Source: JANOBD01 sp031411495
GTDB taxonomy: Bacteria > Planctomycetota > Phycisphaerae > Tepidisphaerales > Tepidisphaeraceae
Assembly: GCA_031411495.1 (NCBI GenBank)
Contig: JANOBD010000187.1
Location: 1-64,000, forward strand
Direction of reading: 5' to 3'
DNA length: 64,000 bases
Positions 17,614 through 27,857 of the stretch are shown here, piece by piece. The notes beneath the pieces are model-generated. The model worked only from the letters and a program-made list of their open reading frames with translations. It did not search any database and was not told the DNA's origin. The position numbers were made by a program, and so were the translations under genes. Within the stretch, counting starts at the first letter, position 1. The number at the start of each line of letters is the position of its first letter.

Positions 17614-19368
17614 ATGGAAATAAACGTCGCGTCTCGAGTCGTTCAACCCACTACACTTCATCCCGAAAATGCATCGCGCAAGCAGGCCACGATTGATATC
17701 GCGCTGTTCGCTCCGCACAACGAGCACGTCGAATTGATCGCCCAATGGAACGACTGGAAACCCCAGCCGATGAGCAAGGGTGATGACGGCTGGTGGCGCG
17801 TCCCCGTCACGCTCGAAGACGGAGAGCATCTCTACCGATTTCGAGTGAAGTCCACCAGCTACTTTGCCAACGGCGAAATGCTGGATATCTCTGATCCTTA
17901 CGCGCTCCAGGTCCGCCCGGATCAAGACGAGAACGCCGTGCTCCGCATCAAGGACGGCAAGCGGGTCTGGACGACGTATGAATGGAAGCATGATGCCGTT
18001 CCCCTTCCCACGAACGACAAGCTCGTGATTTACGAGATGCACATCGGCGACTTCACGGGAACAAAAGAGAAGACCGGAACATTCCTCGGCGCGATCGAGA
18101 AGCTCGATTACATCAAATCACTGGGCATCAATGCGGTCGAACTCATGCCCGTCAAAGAGTTCCCGGGCCGCGGCTGGGGCTACAGTCTCAAGAGCCTCTT
18201 CGGGGTCGAAAACTCCTACGGCACCCCCGACGACCTCTGCCGGTTCATCGACGAGTGTCACCGCATGGGAATCCGCGTCATCATCGACGGCGTTTACAAT
18301 CACGCGCACGCCGACGCATACCTTGCCAAGATCGCCTACGAATACTGGTTCTATCGAACCAATCCCGACGGTCCGGAGATGGACTGGGGACCGAAGTACA
18401 ACTTCGAGCATTTCGATTCCGTCTACAACCTCTTTCCCGCGCGCAAATACGTGATCGATTCGCTCCTGTTCTGGGTTGAGAAGTTTCACATCGACGGCAT
18501 CCGCTTCGATGCGACCGCCGCAATCAAGAACTTCGACATCATGCGCGAGTTCACGGACGCCGCGTATTCAAAGGTCGAAGAGCGCAAGCCGTTCATCTGC
18601 ATCGCCGAGCACGTCCCGCAGGACCCGGAGATCACCGGTCGCGAGCGGGGCCGGCCGATGGACGCGGCGTGGCACGAGCCACTTGGCCGGCTGCTCCAGG
18701 CGGTCATCAGTTTCACGGAGCAAGGCGGGCAAAAGCCGCAAGACCTGGACGCGCTTTCCAAAATGCTCGACCCGGCAACCAACGGCTACGGACTGGCGAC
18801 GCGCGCCGTCAGTTTCGTCGGCAATCACGATTACAAGCGTCCGATGACCATCCTCGGCGAGGAAGGCCACCTTTTCGGCGACGCCGCGTTCCGCCGGATG
18901 AAAATCGGCCACGCGTTGCTGCTCACCGCGCCGGGAATTCCAATGATCTGGATGGGTACCGAGTTCGGAATGCCGAGCGATAAATCGCTCGACCCGATGC
19001 CGCTCGACTGGTCGCTGCTCGACAACCACGACAACTCCGATCTGCTTGAGTTCCACCGACGCCTGGTTGCGCTTCGAAACTGCGACCCGGCCCTGCGTTC
19101 GGATTTCTTCCAGACGCTTCTCGCCGACCAGGAGCGACAGCTGTTTGCCTTCAAGCGCTGGACGGACAACGGAAGCGTGACGATCGTCGTCGCGAACCTG
19201 AAGGACGACGACGTCGGCGAAATCACTCTGCCCGTTGAGGGCCTCGATGGTTTCGAGTTCGACGACGCAGTCGAAGGCGGCAGGTTCAAGGCTGAGGCGA
19301 ACGCGATCAAGCTGACCCTCGGGAAAAGCCAGGTGCGCGTGCTCGCTTCAGTTCCGCAAAAGTCGTAA
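17614..19368 (+). CDS. GH13 alpha-amylase family enzyme with CBM48 (branching-enzyme or trehalohydrolase type)
   Basis: 584 residues. The N-terminal beta domain (about 25-115, FAPHNEHVELIAQWNDW) looks like CBM48. The GH13 barrel follows with VIIDGVYNH (region I), GIRFDATAAI containing the nucleophile Asp near 298 (region II), FICIAEH with the acid/base Glu near 331 (region III) and FVGNHD near 404-406 (region IV). All catalytic residues are kept. A small C-terminal beta domain follows. Layout resembles glycogen branching enzyme or malto-oligosyltrehalose trehalohydrolase, but length is short for either and the exact reaction is open. No other glycogen gene is nearby. Confidence 0.82.
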   Translation: MEINVASRVVQPTTLHPENASRKQATIDIALFAPHNEHVELIAQWNDWKPQPMSKGDDGWWRVPVTLEDGEHLYRFRVKSTSYFANGEMLDISDPYALQVRPDQDENAVLRIKDGKRVWTTYEWKHDAVPLPTNDKLVIYEMHIGDFTGTKEKTGTFLGAIEKLDYIKSLGINAVELMPVKEFPGRGWGYSLKSLFGVENSYGTPDDLCRFIDECHRMGIRVIIDGVYNHAHADAYLAKIAYEYWFYRTNPDGPEMDWGPKYNFEHFDSVYNLFPARKYVIDSLLFWVEKFHIDGIRFDATAAIKNFDIMREFTDAAYSKVEERKPFICIAEHVPQDPEITGRERGRPMDAAWHEPLGRLLQAVISFTEQGGQKPQDLDALSKMLDPATNGYGLATRAVSFVGNHDYKRPMTILGEEGHLFGDAAFRRMKIGHALLLTAPGIPMIWMGTEFGMPSDKSLDPMPLDWSLLDNHDNSDLLEFHRRLVALRNCDPALRSDFFQTLLADQERQLFAFKRWTDNGSVTIVVANLKDDDVGEITLPVEGLDGFEFDDAVEGGRFKAEANAIKLTLGKSQVRVLASVPQKS

Positions 19369-19611
19369 TCGCTGAAGGCATGGGGGCGGCCCCTGACCCT
19401 CGGCGCCGACGATATTCGAGCCAAAAGATGACGAAGTGATGTCAGACCTCTGCGGGCGCAACTCTTTCTGCGCCGAATCCTTGCCGAAAGCGAACAATCT
19501 TGCCTTATGAATACGCCCGGCGCTTCAGCCGATCAGTCTTCTCCTGATACTGAACCGGCAGGCCCATTTGCATGATTCGTGCCCGGAGATCTGCGAGTGG
19601 AAAGGAACGAC

Positions 19612-19953
19612 ATGGCTTCCGCAAACGGCATTGGTTTCGAAAACCGCACAGGGATCACGTTCGACGCGACCGACCCGATTGATGAGTTGCTCCTGCGTCT
19701 TCGAGACATCCGCCGACGAATCGAGCGATGGGTGCCCAGTTCGAGCGCCATGGCGCTTTGGAGCACGGACTACGGCGAGGTATTTGGGGCCGCAACACGT
19801 CTCGAAGAGACCGTAACGGAGCTCGATTCTCACCTGGGAGCGAGCGGCGCGCTCGACATAGCGCCCATTCAACTCAAGCCGCTGCTGGATGTGTTGGAAA
19901 GCCGCGCGAATGATTTCGAGCAGGCCGTCATCCGTACCGCCGCGGTCGCCTGA
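19612..19953 (+). CDS. hypothetical protein
   Basis: 113 residues from ATG 19612, chosen for AAGGA seven bases upstream; an in-frame start at 19579 lacks a site. Mostly helical, with a heptad-like basic segment (DPIDELLLRLRDIRRRIERW) and no membrane helix or cysteine. I do not recognise the family. A strong hairpin terminator follows 28 bp after the stop. Codon use fits the neighbours, so it is probably real. Confidence 0.6.
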   Translation: MASANGIGFENRTGITFDATDPIDELLLRLRDIRRRIERWVPSSSAMALWSTDYGEVFGAATRLEETVTELDSHLGASGALDIAPIQLKPLLDVLESRANDFEQAVIRTAAVA

Positions 19954-19980
19954 TCTACTATGGATAACCCAGAACCAAAA

Positions 19981-20012
19981 AAGGCTCGCCGATGGGCGAG
20001 CCTTCTTCCATT
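19981..20012. terminator. bidirectional rho-independent terminator
   Basis: AAGGCTCGCC and its exact complement flank a GATG loop (10-bp stem). An A run precedes it and CTTCCATTT follows, so it can work in both directions between the converging genes ending at 19953 and 20032. Confidence 0.75.
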
Positions 20013-20031
20013 TCCATGCGTACCGGGCCGG

Positions 20032-20256
20032 TCATGACGTAAATCGAATCACGACGACCGCCACGACGACGGCGATCGCCGCGATCAACAGGTACATCAG
20101 ACCGATCATGATCGCCGCGCTCGTCGGCTGGATCTTTCGGCCCGCCGCATCCGTAACACCCATCTCCGCTTCCTGCTTCGGTGTGAACCGAGGTTCGGTG
20201 GCGGGAAGCGTATCAGGGTCGCGGCGTCCGATTGCTTTTACTTGGGGGCTGTCCAT
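20032..20256 (-). CDS. hypothetical small membrane protein
   Basis: 74 residues. A polar, Pro-rich N-terminal half is followed by one strong C-terminal membrane helix (AAIMIGLMYLLIAAIAVVVA) ending in RFTS, a tail-anchored appearance. AAAGGAGA lies before the start ATG at 20256. No family recognised. It converges on the terminator at 19981-20012. Confidence 0.65.
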   Translation of the reverse strand: MDSPQVKAIGRRDPDTLPATEPRFTPKQEAEMGVTDAAGRKIQPTSAAIMIGLMYLLIAAIAVVVAVVVIRFTS

Positions 20257-20511
20257 TCGATGTCTCCTTTAAGTTCGAAGTCCTTAGCTTTGTGCACAGC
20301 CGTTAAAGTGTCCCTCGGGTTTCTGCTGTCGGGGGTATCGGGAACCGTCTTATGGCGCTTGCCAACCCTTGCATATATCAGGGCTTAACCGAGGCCGCGG
20401 CGCGGTATAGCCGGGCCGAGTCCGCCGCGTGCCCCTGATGCTTTTCCGACGATTGGGGGAAATACTAAGTGTCGAGTTCGAACCGCGCACACCCAAACAA
20501 AGGAGCGCAAC
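20257..20511. other. intergenic region between divergent small genes
   Basis: 255 bp between divergently transcribed genes, so both promoters should lie here. GGGAACCG at about 20340 is a possible ECF-type -35 element, but no matching -10 was found. No ORF of note. Confidence 0.3.
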
Positions 20512-21099
20512 ATGGCAGCCGTCAAACGTCCCGAAGATCAGAATCCAGATACGCTCGATACCACCGATCTCGTTTCCGAATCGACGCCGAACCGCGATCC
20601 GATTACCGGAACTCGCGGTGCCCATCCGATGGGAGTTGGTGTCGGCGCGGCCACGGCGGGTGTCGTCGGCGGTGTGATTGGGTCGGCCGTGCCGGTCGTC
20701 GGCACGGCAATCGGCGTCGCCGTCGGCACGGCGATCGGCGCGGTCGTCGGCGGCTTCGCGGGCAAGGGCGCCGCCGAGGTCCTCTTCCCGACCGAGGAGG
20801 CCGACTACTGGCGCGAGCAGTACGACGCCTCGGTCGACGCATCCGTCGACGAAGATCATCGACAATACAGCTTCGATCACGACTACCTCGCCGCGTACCG
20901 CTTCGGCTACATCAACTCATACGCGTACGGCACCCAGTCGTTCGCGGAGGTCGAATCGCAGATGCAGAGTGCGTGGGAACAATCGCGCGATGGATCGCGA
21001 CTCGACTGGTCGGAAGCGCGGGAGCCCGCAAAGCAGGCGTGGGAACGCGCCCGGACCATTCGCGAACAGTCGGCACGCAAGGCGGCAGAGCAAACCTAG
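20512..21099 (+). CDS. glycine-zipper hypothetical protein
   Basis: 195 residues with a very good ribosome site (AAGGAG six bases before ATG). Residues about 43-85 form a Gly/Ala/Val-rich segment with repeated G-x-x-x-G spacing (GVGVGAATAGVVGGVIG), probably a membrane-embedded glycine zipper. The rest is soluble, rich in Tyr and acidic residues (FDHDYLAAYRFGYINSYAYG). The general pattern of glycine zipper plus 'YR.G' segment occurs in stress-related envelope proteins, but I cannot name the family. It is another member of the small envelope-protein run of this region. Confidence 0.7.
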   Translation: MAAVKRPEDQNPDTLDTTDLVSESTPNRDPITGTRGAHPMGVGVGAATAGVVGGVIGSAVPVVGTAIGVAVGTAIGAVVGGFAGKGAAEVLFPTEEADYWREQYDASVDASVDEDHRQYSFDHDYLAAYRFGYINSYAYGTQSFAEVESQMQSAWEQSRDGSRLDWSEAREPAKQAWERARTIREQSARKAAEQT

Positions 21100-21228
21100 G
21101 CCTTGGTCTATTCCCCGCAGTCTCCACCCGGCGCCGATAGACCGTTGGGTTCAAACACCGCTCGCGTTGGTCGGTGGCCTGGCGAAATCGTCGGTGCTGG
21201 GTTTTTTGCGAATCGACAAAATTGAAAA

Positions 21229-24200
21229 TCACTTGGCGCGTTTCTTGGCGGTTTGTTCGATGCTGACGAGTCCGCCGTCCGTGAGCGTTTCGTCCACCTC
21301 AAAACGCGCGTTGACGGCCGAGATTCGCTCTTCGGGGCGCTCGATCCTGGCGGCGAGCAGGTATGCCCGCACGGCCTCCAGCCGCGCAGAAGCGATATCG
21401 ATTGCCGCCGCCTTGGTACGCCGTCCCGCGAGCAGGTTCGCGCCCGGTCGGGTCATGTCGAGCAGGCGTTCCAGCGAGTCGTCATTCGCCACGATCTTCT
21501 GATCCAGTGCCCGCAGTTCGGCGACTTCCCATTCGTCCGCTCCACCCGAGCCGAGATCCGCCGAGACGCCTGCCGCGGCGATCGCTCGCCGATTGATCAG
21601 CAGCATTCGCTGCGCGCGAAGTTCAGCGGTGATCTGATCGATCTGCTGTGCGGTCGGCGACGCAAGAATCGCCGCGCGTGCCACGTCCATCGTGGAGAGC
21701 TTGTGTGAGAGCGTCGCCGTCAGGTCCGGCTCTTTGCGCATCGCCAGGATAAGCGCATCGAGCGACCTGCGCAGCGCGGGCTCGATGCTGGTATCGCCGG
21801 GGAGAAACGCGAGAGTGACTGGCGGACGCGGCGCTTCGGGCTTCGCGTCGCCGCCCAAACCCTGCAACAGTTTCACCGGCGCGCTGATCATCGCCGTGGT
21901 GCAGATCTGTGCGACGCCTGCGATGGCCGATCCATAGATCGACCCCATATCCACTTCACCGTGTTTCAGTTTCACCTCCAGAGGCAAGGTGATCGAGCCA
22001 CTGGGATCTTCGACCATGCCGATCACCGCATCGATCGGGGCCTGGAGGCCGAGCGTGCGCTGCACGAGCCCGTTCGGCTGCTCGCTCATCTTCAGGTCGG
22101 TGACGATCAGCTTCGATTTGAGATTGAGATTCCCGCCCTCCTGAAACCGCGCATCAAAACTGCCGTCGAAAATGCCGTCGCCCAGCGTGATGCCGAACGC
22201 CTTGGCCTCGCCGGCAAGCGACTGCATCTCGAACCCGCTGACGGACGCCTTGGCGTACCCTTCGAGCGCAGGGAAGAGCTTGAGCTGCCCGGTCGCGGTG
22301 ACCTGTGAGAGCAGCGGGCGCTGCTCCGTCGCAGTATCTGCCGTTTCGCCCTTCCTGGCGCGCGTGGGCAGTTCGACTTTATCCGTGCCAACGAGCGCAC
22401 TGAATCGGATCGTCCTGTCTTCCAGCAGCGCGCGATTGCTCAGCCCCTTCACCTCCACATCCAGCGCGTTGATCGGAACGACCAGTGCCGGCTCGACCGA
22501 GGTATCCGTCATCAGCACGTCGCCGCCGCTCACCAGCAGCTTGTCGATCTTGAACTCCGGCCCGGACGGCGCGGGTGCGGGAGTGTTCGCGACCAACACC
22601 GTGTCCGGCTTCGTCGTCGGGTCGGCGGGTTCGCTGGGTCGCGTTGTCGCTTCGCCGGTCGGCAGCCTGATCGTCCAGCCGAGCACGTGGATGCCGTCCT
22701 CGTCGCGCAGCAGACGCGCCATCGGCTTGTTCACGGTCATCAGTTTGACGGTTCCGCCGTTGAAGGAGGGGTTCATGTGGACGCCTTCGAGCATGATCGA
22801 TTCGATGCCCGCGACCGCATCCGACGCCGGATCGACTCGGTACCGGACATCGGCAAGCGTGACCTCCGCGTCGAAGCCACGACGGAGATCGAAATCGGTC
22901 GGCGTCCGGCGGTTGACGCGCAGTTTCGCATCGAACGACGCCTGGAACGAGCCGTCGGTCAGCCCCGAACCGTCGACCAGCCCGGCGATTTCAGGAATCA
23001 GCTCGATCAGGCCCTTGCCGTCGATCCGGCTCGCCGACAGCGACCCGGAAAAACTCGCCTCGCCCGCAAACGGTGCCGCCGAAAGGTCGATATCCACTTG
23101 CTTCACCAGCGGGGACAAACCGGTCTGGATCTTCAGTAGGACCGGCGGCAGGTCGGCGGCTTTGGCTCCGCCGATCTGGATCGCTGTGCCGTTCGTAACA
23201 TGAAGATTCTCGAGCGCAACCGGCGCCGCGCCCGGCCGCGCGTCCAGATACACGCCCACGTGATCGACGCCGATATCCAGATGGTTGATCCGCACGATTG
23301 GCAACGGCTTTCCCGCGGTGGCGAGCGCTGCGGCGATCTCGGCATCGCTCGTGGCCACGCCATCGGCCGAGACGACCACCGTGTCGGGTTTCGCCGACTC
23401 GGCGTCCGCGGGAGGCGCGCCGAAACGAATGCCCGGCAGCTCGATCGCGCCGTCTTTCATGATGCGCACGTCCGCCAGCGCCGCGTGCTGTACGTGAATC
23501 GTGTCGAACGCGACTTCGTTCTTGACCAGGTCGATGAGCGGCAGGTTGACGTCGATCGCCGGAACGCCCGCCAACATCGCTTCGCCGCGCGAGAGCTTGA
23601 GATCGCGCAGGCTGAGCGCCATCGACTGCCCGGTTTCATCCACCGGCAGGATCGACGCCGCCGCATCGACGACGAACGACGCCCCGCCGAGGCTGGTGTT
23701 GGTCCCGGGCGGCAGATACGGATCGATCGCGCTGCCGGTCAATCCGCTTGCCTCGACGTGGGCGTTCACCAGCACCTTGGCCGGATCGACATCGATCTGG
23801 CCTTTGGCGGCGAAGTGTTCGGCAACGCCGTCGATCGATCCGCTGGCTTCGAAGTTCGCCGGATCGCCCGGCAGGCTGAGCCGGACCTTGGAAAGCGTCG
23901 CATCGGCCTTTAGATGAAGCGATACCGGCTCCCGCGTGGACTGATCCGCCCATGTCGCGCTCGCGCCGGTGACCCGGATCGTGTCGATCGCCAGCGGGAC
24001 CGGGCTGTATGGGATCGGCAGCACCGGCCCGGGCGCGGGAGTCGTCTTCGACTTTGTCGGCAGGATCAGGATGCCCGCGGACCGCAGCGAGCCGTCTTTA
24101 AGCCTGGTGACGGAGACGCGCGGCGAATCGATGGTGATCGAACGGATCGCCAGCGCGCCGTTCTCAACCCTCACCCGTTCACACGTCAATCCCTGCAAGC

Positions 24201-26481
24201 CGGCAAGTTCGTTCGCGCTCTCTTTCAAAGTCAGGTCGCCGACGGTGACGCTGGCGGCGAGATCGCTCTTATCGCGCATCAGCTCGACGCCGAGCTTCAG
24301 GGCGAGCGAGCCGTTACTCAGTTGCGGCAGGACGCCCAGTGGTGCGAGATACGGCGCGACGGCGTCGCTGTTCAATCCCTCGCCGGAGAGATCGACGTTC
24401 AACCGCATTGAGGACGGCGATCGAGCGATCGTCCCGTCGACCGCGAGCTTGTTCGCCATCCCCGCCAGTGAGAGCCACGCCTTGACCGTTCCGCCTTGGC
24501 TCTGGTCCGGCCGATCGGTCAGGTCGACTACGATGTCGGCAAGATCGGCCCCGATATCGGTCAGCTCGAACGTGCGCGGCGGCGACAGCGCTGCATCGGT
24601 GAGGGAGATCCGGGTTCCCGACCACTTCAATCGTTTCAATTCGACGCGCGGCAGTTCCGGCAGCGCGGGCAACTCCACCAGCTGCACCGTGGGTTTCGTC
24701 GTCGCCGCTGCGGGCGCGACAACGGCCCTGCTCGCCTGGTAACGCATGCCCAGGCCGCGCAGCGTTCCATCGGCCTCGCGGCTCGCGGACAGTTCAGGAC
24801 CGACCAACTCGACATCGTTTATAATGATCGCCGATGCATCCGCGGCGATCTGCACACCCTCGGCGCGGACCAGCGGCATCGCGATTCGCGTCTCACGATC
24901 CTGGAGGACGACGTCGGTCAGTTTCACGCTCGCATCCACGCTGCCCGAAGGCGACATGCCGGCGGATGCGCTCAGCGAGCCGTCGAGGGAGGCATCTTCG
25001 AGCGTCGACGTGAGTCCAAGCGGCGCCAGGTATGGCAGCAGCGCGTCGGGCTTGATGTGCGCGGCCTTGAGGTTGACGTTGGCTTCGTACGGCGCAACGA
25101 ACGGCTGAATGCTGCCGCTGATGGAAATCGCGCCGGCGATGCCGGGCGCGCGGAGCGTGCCGGTAATCGGCACGACGACTCGGCCCTTCTCGTCGCGCGC
25201 GATCTCGCGCGTCGTCAATTCGTCGATGTCGAGCGAAAGCACGGTCGCGGGGGAGATCGCAGCATCGCCAAAACTCGCGACGACGTTGCGGAGCGTGAAT
25301 GAATCGAGCGTGACGAAGATCGGGCTGGCCGCGGGCGCGGTTGTCGGAGTCACCGGCTTTGTGGTCGCGGTCGCAACGACGGTCGGCCGGGTTGTCGGCG
25401 GCGGCGAGGCGAGTTCGATCCCTGCGAAGCGCAGACGGCCGTCGCTGGCGCGGTCGGCACGGACGCGCACGCCGTCGATCGTCAGATTGCCTAGTGCCGC
25501 CCCGTTCGCATCGATCGACTTGGCCGAAAGCGAAACGGATTTCACCGAGATGACTTCGCTCGAATCGGCGAGCGCGTTGATGTCGCTGATGTCGAGCCTG
25601 GCCGTCAGCGATTTCGGAGTCGGGCCCGCATCGGTGGAGAGTTTCAGTTTCCCGCCCCAGTCGATCGACCGCGCGATCGGCTTGAGTCCCAGCGGCTCGA
25701 GGTACTGCGAAAGCGGCTGAAGGTTCAGCCCCGAGCCGCGGAAGCTGGCGTCCAGCTTCGCAACGCGCCCGCTCGATTCGCCGGTGCCGTTGAAGCGCAT
25801 CGTGCTCAGGATCGAGTCGGACCAGATGTCCGCTTCGATCGCGATCGGCTTGGCCGGGTTCAGGAGATCGCTTACGCGCAGATCGAAGTTCAGCGTGTCG
25901 TGAAACGCCGGTGTTACCGCGAGGTCGTTGACATGCACGCGAAGACGGTGCAGGCGCATCGCATCGACCTTCAACGGCGACGTCAGGTCGATCGGCGTGT
26001 TGTCCGGCACCGACGCGGCGACCGGCTTGCTCGCCATCTGCGCCATCACCAGGTCCATCAGCGGGATCTTTCCATCGGCCTCGCGCGTCACGTTCAGCGT
26101 GACGCCGTCGGCCTCCAGGCGCCAGACTTCGATGTGCGTGCGCAGCAGCGCCAGCACCGAGAGGTTGCCGTGGACGTAGTCCGCCTCCAGCAGCGGCGTT
26201 GTCTCTCCGCGGCGCGAGACGTGGACGCCCCACAATCCCGCATCGCCGCCGAGCACGGTGATCTCCTGCCGTTCGTACGTCACGTCCAGATCGTAGAAGT
26301 TCGCGACCTTGCGCAGCGTGAACGCCAGCAGGAAGAACATGCCGACACGGAAGACGATGAAAAAGACGCCGAGCCCGAAAAGCGTCTTGAGCAGCCGCCG
26401 TTTCCACTTGCCGCGCTTCGGCTTCTTGCCCTTCGGTTCTGGAGCTGGTGCAGTCGAGGGTGTGGCAGGTTGTTCGCTCAT
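21229..26481 (-). CDS. AsmA/TamB-like DUF748 family envelope protein, 1750 residues
   Basis: A very large protein with a basic N-terminus and one membrane helix at about 33-57 (TLFGLGVFFIVFRVGMFFLL), then long beta-rich repeats with recurring LDASFRGSGLNLQPLSQYL and SGEGLNSDAVAPYLAPLG-type units, at least four of them. Near the C-terminus comes the DUF748 end region (PGDTSIEPALRRSLDALI) and a helical segment. Such proteins form long hydrophobic grooves in the periplasm thought to carry lipids between inner and outer membranes. Pro/Thr-rich linkers (TTRPTVVATATTKP) separate modules. Its start overlaps the stop of the upstream lipoprotein gene (ATGA). Confidence 0.82.
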   Translation of the reverse strand: MSEQPATPSTAPAPEPKGKKPKRGKWKRRLLKTLFGLGVFFIVFRVGMFFLLAFTLRKVANFYDLDVTYERQEITVLGGDAGLWGVHVSRRGETTPLLEADYVHGNLSVLALLRTHIEVWRLEADGVTLNVTREADGKIPLMDLVMAQMASKPVAASVPDNTPIDLTSPLKVDAMRLHRLRVHVNDLAVTPAFHDTLNFDLRVSDLLNPAKPIAIEADIWSDSILSTMRFNGTGESSGRVAKLDASFRGSGLNLQPLSQYLEPLGLKPIARSIDWGGKLKLSTDAGPTPKSLTARLDISDINALADSSEVISVKSVSLSAKSIDANGAALGNLTIDGVRVRADRASDGRLRFAGIELASPPPTTRPTVVATATTKPVTPTTAPAASPIFVTLDSFTLRNVVASFGDAAISPATVLSLDIDELTTREIARDEKGRVVVPITGTLRAPGIAGAISISGSIQPFVAPYEANVNLKAAHIKPDALLPYLAPLGLTSTLEDASLDGSLSASAGMSPSGSVDASVKLTDVVLQDRETRIAMPLVRAEGVQIAADASAIIINDVELVGPELSASREADGTLRGLGMRYQASRAVVAPAAATTKPTVQLVELPALPELPRVELKRLKWSGTRISLTDAALSPPRTFELTDIGADLADIVVDLTDRPDQSQGGTVKAWLSLAGMANKLAVDGTIARSPSSMRLNVDLSGEGLNSDAVAPYLAPLGVLPQLSNGSLALKLGVELMRDKSDLAASVTVGDLTLKESANELAGLQGLTCERVRVENGALAIRSITIDSPRVSVTRLKDGSLRSAGILILPTKSKTTPAPGPVLPIPYSPVPLAIDTIRVTGASATWADQSTREPVSLHLKADATLSKVRLSLPGDPANFEASGSIDGVAEHFAAKGQIDVDPAKVLVNAHVEASGLTGSAIDPYLPPGTNTSLGGASFVVDAAASILPVDETGQSMALSLRDLKLSRGEAMLAGVPAIDVNLPLIDLVKNEVAFDTIHVQHAALADVRIMKDGAIELPGIRFGAPPADAESAKPDTVVVSADGVATSDAEIAAALATAGKPLPIVRINHLDIGVDHVGVYLDARPGAAPVALENLHVTNGTAIQIGGAKAADLPPVLLKIQTGLSPLVKQVDIDLSAAPFAGEASFSGSLSASRIDGKGLIELIPEIAGLVDGSGLTDGSFQASFDAKLRVNRRTPTDFDLRRGFDAEVTLADVRYRVDPASDAVAGIESIMLEGVHMNPSFNGGTVKLMTVNKPMARLLRDEDGIHVLGWTIRLPTGEATTRPSEPADPTTKPDTVLVANTPAPAPSGPEFKIDKLLVSGGDVLMTDTSVEPALVVPINALDVEVKGLSNRALLEDRTIRFSALVGTDKVELPTRARKGETADTATEQRPLLSQVTATGQLKLFPALEGYAKASVSGFEMQSLAGEAKAFGITLGDGIFDGSFDARFQEGGNLNLKSKLIVTDLKMSEQPNGLVQRTLGLQAPIDAVIGMVEDPSGSITLPLEVKLKHGEVDMGSIYGSAIAGVAQICTTAMISAPVKLLQGLGGDAKPEAPRPPVTLAFLPGDTSIEPALRRSLDALILAMRKEPDLTATLSHKLSTMDVARAAILASPTAQQIDQITAELRAQRMLLINRRAIAAAGVSADLGSGGADEWEVAELRALDQKIVANDDSLERLLDMTRPGANLLAGRRTKAAAIDIASARLEAVRAYLLAARIERPEERISAVNARFEVDETLTDGGLVSIEQTAKKRAK

Positions 26482-27857
26482 TGCACACCTCCGGTCGGTC
26501 CGGTTGCGGGGGCGGCCGTGGGCGCCAGCGCGCGTTCCAGCGCTTCGCGACGCTGCGGCAGCGGCGCGAGCGGATCATATCCCGGCGGGGCCTTGCCTCG
26601 CGCCGCCAGCCAGTCGTAAGCGCGGACCCGCGAGGCGGGCGAGCTGTCTTCGAGGGAGATCAGGTTTTCGACCATCAGCTTCATGTTGAAATCGCTTCGC
26701 GTCGCTACGTTCCTGATCAGGTCTGCCAGTGCGGCGGTGTTCCGCCCCGCTTCGCCGGCGTGGATCGTCAGCACGCTCAGCATTTCGCGCGGCACGGCAC
26801 CCTTCGCCGCACGATCCGCACACACCTGCAGCGCGATCAAATCCATCTGCCAGCCCAGTACCCTCGGGTCGCGCGGCAGTTGCGGCATCGCCTCGAGAAG
26901 GCGCTTGTTCATCTCTTCCAGAGCCGCCTCATCGGCCACCACCACCAGGTCGTGCGCGATCACCGCATCTGTCTGAGAGGCGATGAAGTTAAGAGACGCC
27001 CGGTGGGGGTCGGTGGCGTTGTCGCGCATCAGCGCGCGCCGGTAGCCGCTCCAGGCATCGCTGCGCGTCGGGAGCGCGGAGGGAATCGACATGACCGCCG
27101 CGTTCGATGCTTCCAGCATCTGGTTCGTCGTCTGCTGCGCTTCCGTGAACGACTCATCGGCCGAAGGAAGGGAGAAATCGAACCGCGCCGCCACCGCCTT
27201 CACGCCGCTTCCTTCGAAGGGCGCGGGGATGATGAGAACGAGCGGGTGAGACGTATCCAGCGGAATCGAATCGATCAGGACGCTCTCACGTCCGGATTCG
27301 CTCGACGCAGCGGCGCCCGCTTCGACGGCCCGCGTCGACTGCACGGCCACCAGCAAATCGAACTGGTCCGTGTCGGTCCGATACAGCCGCAGTTCGATGG
27401 CGCGGTTGCCGGCTTGAGCTTCCACGGAAAGCGTCGCGCCCTGCGCGAGCACGCCGACCGAGTCGGTCACGCCCAGCGTCTTGCGATCCGCGGGGTCCTG
27501 CATCGCGCTGAACCACGCGCGGGCGTCATCGTCCTCGCCGATGCGGGCGTCGCGCGTGAAGAGCGGGTTCGCGAGGATCGGATCGCCCAGCGACGGCTGC
27601 GCGAACAATCGCCCTCGCGCGCTCAGCGGCTTGAAGAGCTGTCCCGGATTCTCAGGCAACGCCAGCAGCGTCGTGCGGATGCGCCAACCCCGTGAGGTGT
27701 CGATGGGAAGCGTCGTCGGGGCCCCGATCGCCGTGCCCGAGTAGGCCGACCATTCCACGGAGATCTTCGGCGAAACGGCACCCGGCTTCGAGCCGCTGCA
27801 ACCGACGGCCATCGATACGCACGCCCACCACACGACTGCAAATCGTTCAACTCGCAT
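26478..27857 (-). CDS. hypothetical lipoprotein coupled to the DUF748 gene
   Basis: 459 residues from ATG 27857, where a signal peptide begins (MRVERFAVVWWACVSMAVGC); the lipobox MAVGC places lipidation at Cys20. The frame opens 11 codons further upstream but that part is not signal-like. The mature protein is mixed alpha/beta, with no cysteine-rich or enzymatic motif that I recognise. The end overlaps the DUF748 start by four bases, so both are made together, and a role in the same envelope machine is likely. The C-terminal third contains a HEAT-like or helical region. Confidence 0.7.
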   Translation of the reverse strand: MRVERFAVVWWACVSMAVGCSGSKPGAVSPKISVEWSAYSGTAIGAPTTLPIDTSRGWRIRTTLLALPENPGQLFKPLSARGRLFAQPSLGDPILANPLFTRDARIGEDDDARAWFSAMQDPADRKTLGVTDSVGVLAQGATLSVEAQAGNRAIELRLYRTDTDQFDLLVAVQSTRAVEAGAAASSESGRESVLIDSIPLDTSHPLVLIIPAPFEGSGVKAVAARFDFSLPSADESFTEAQQTTNQMLEASNAAVMSIPSALPTRSDAWSGYRRALMRDNATDPHRASLNFIASQTDAVIAHDLVVVADEAALEEMNKRLLEAMPQLPRDPRVLGWQMDLIALQVCADRAAKGAVPREMLSVLTIHAGEAGRNTAALADLIRNVATRSDFNMKLMVENLISLEDSSPASRVRAYDWLAARGKAPPGYDPLAPLPQRREALERALAPTAAPATGPTGGVQ

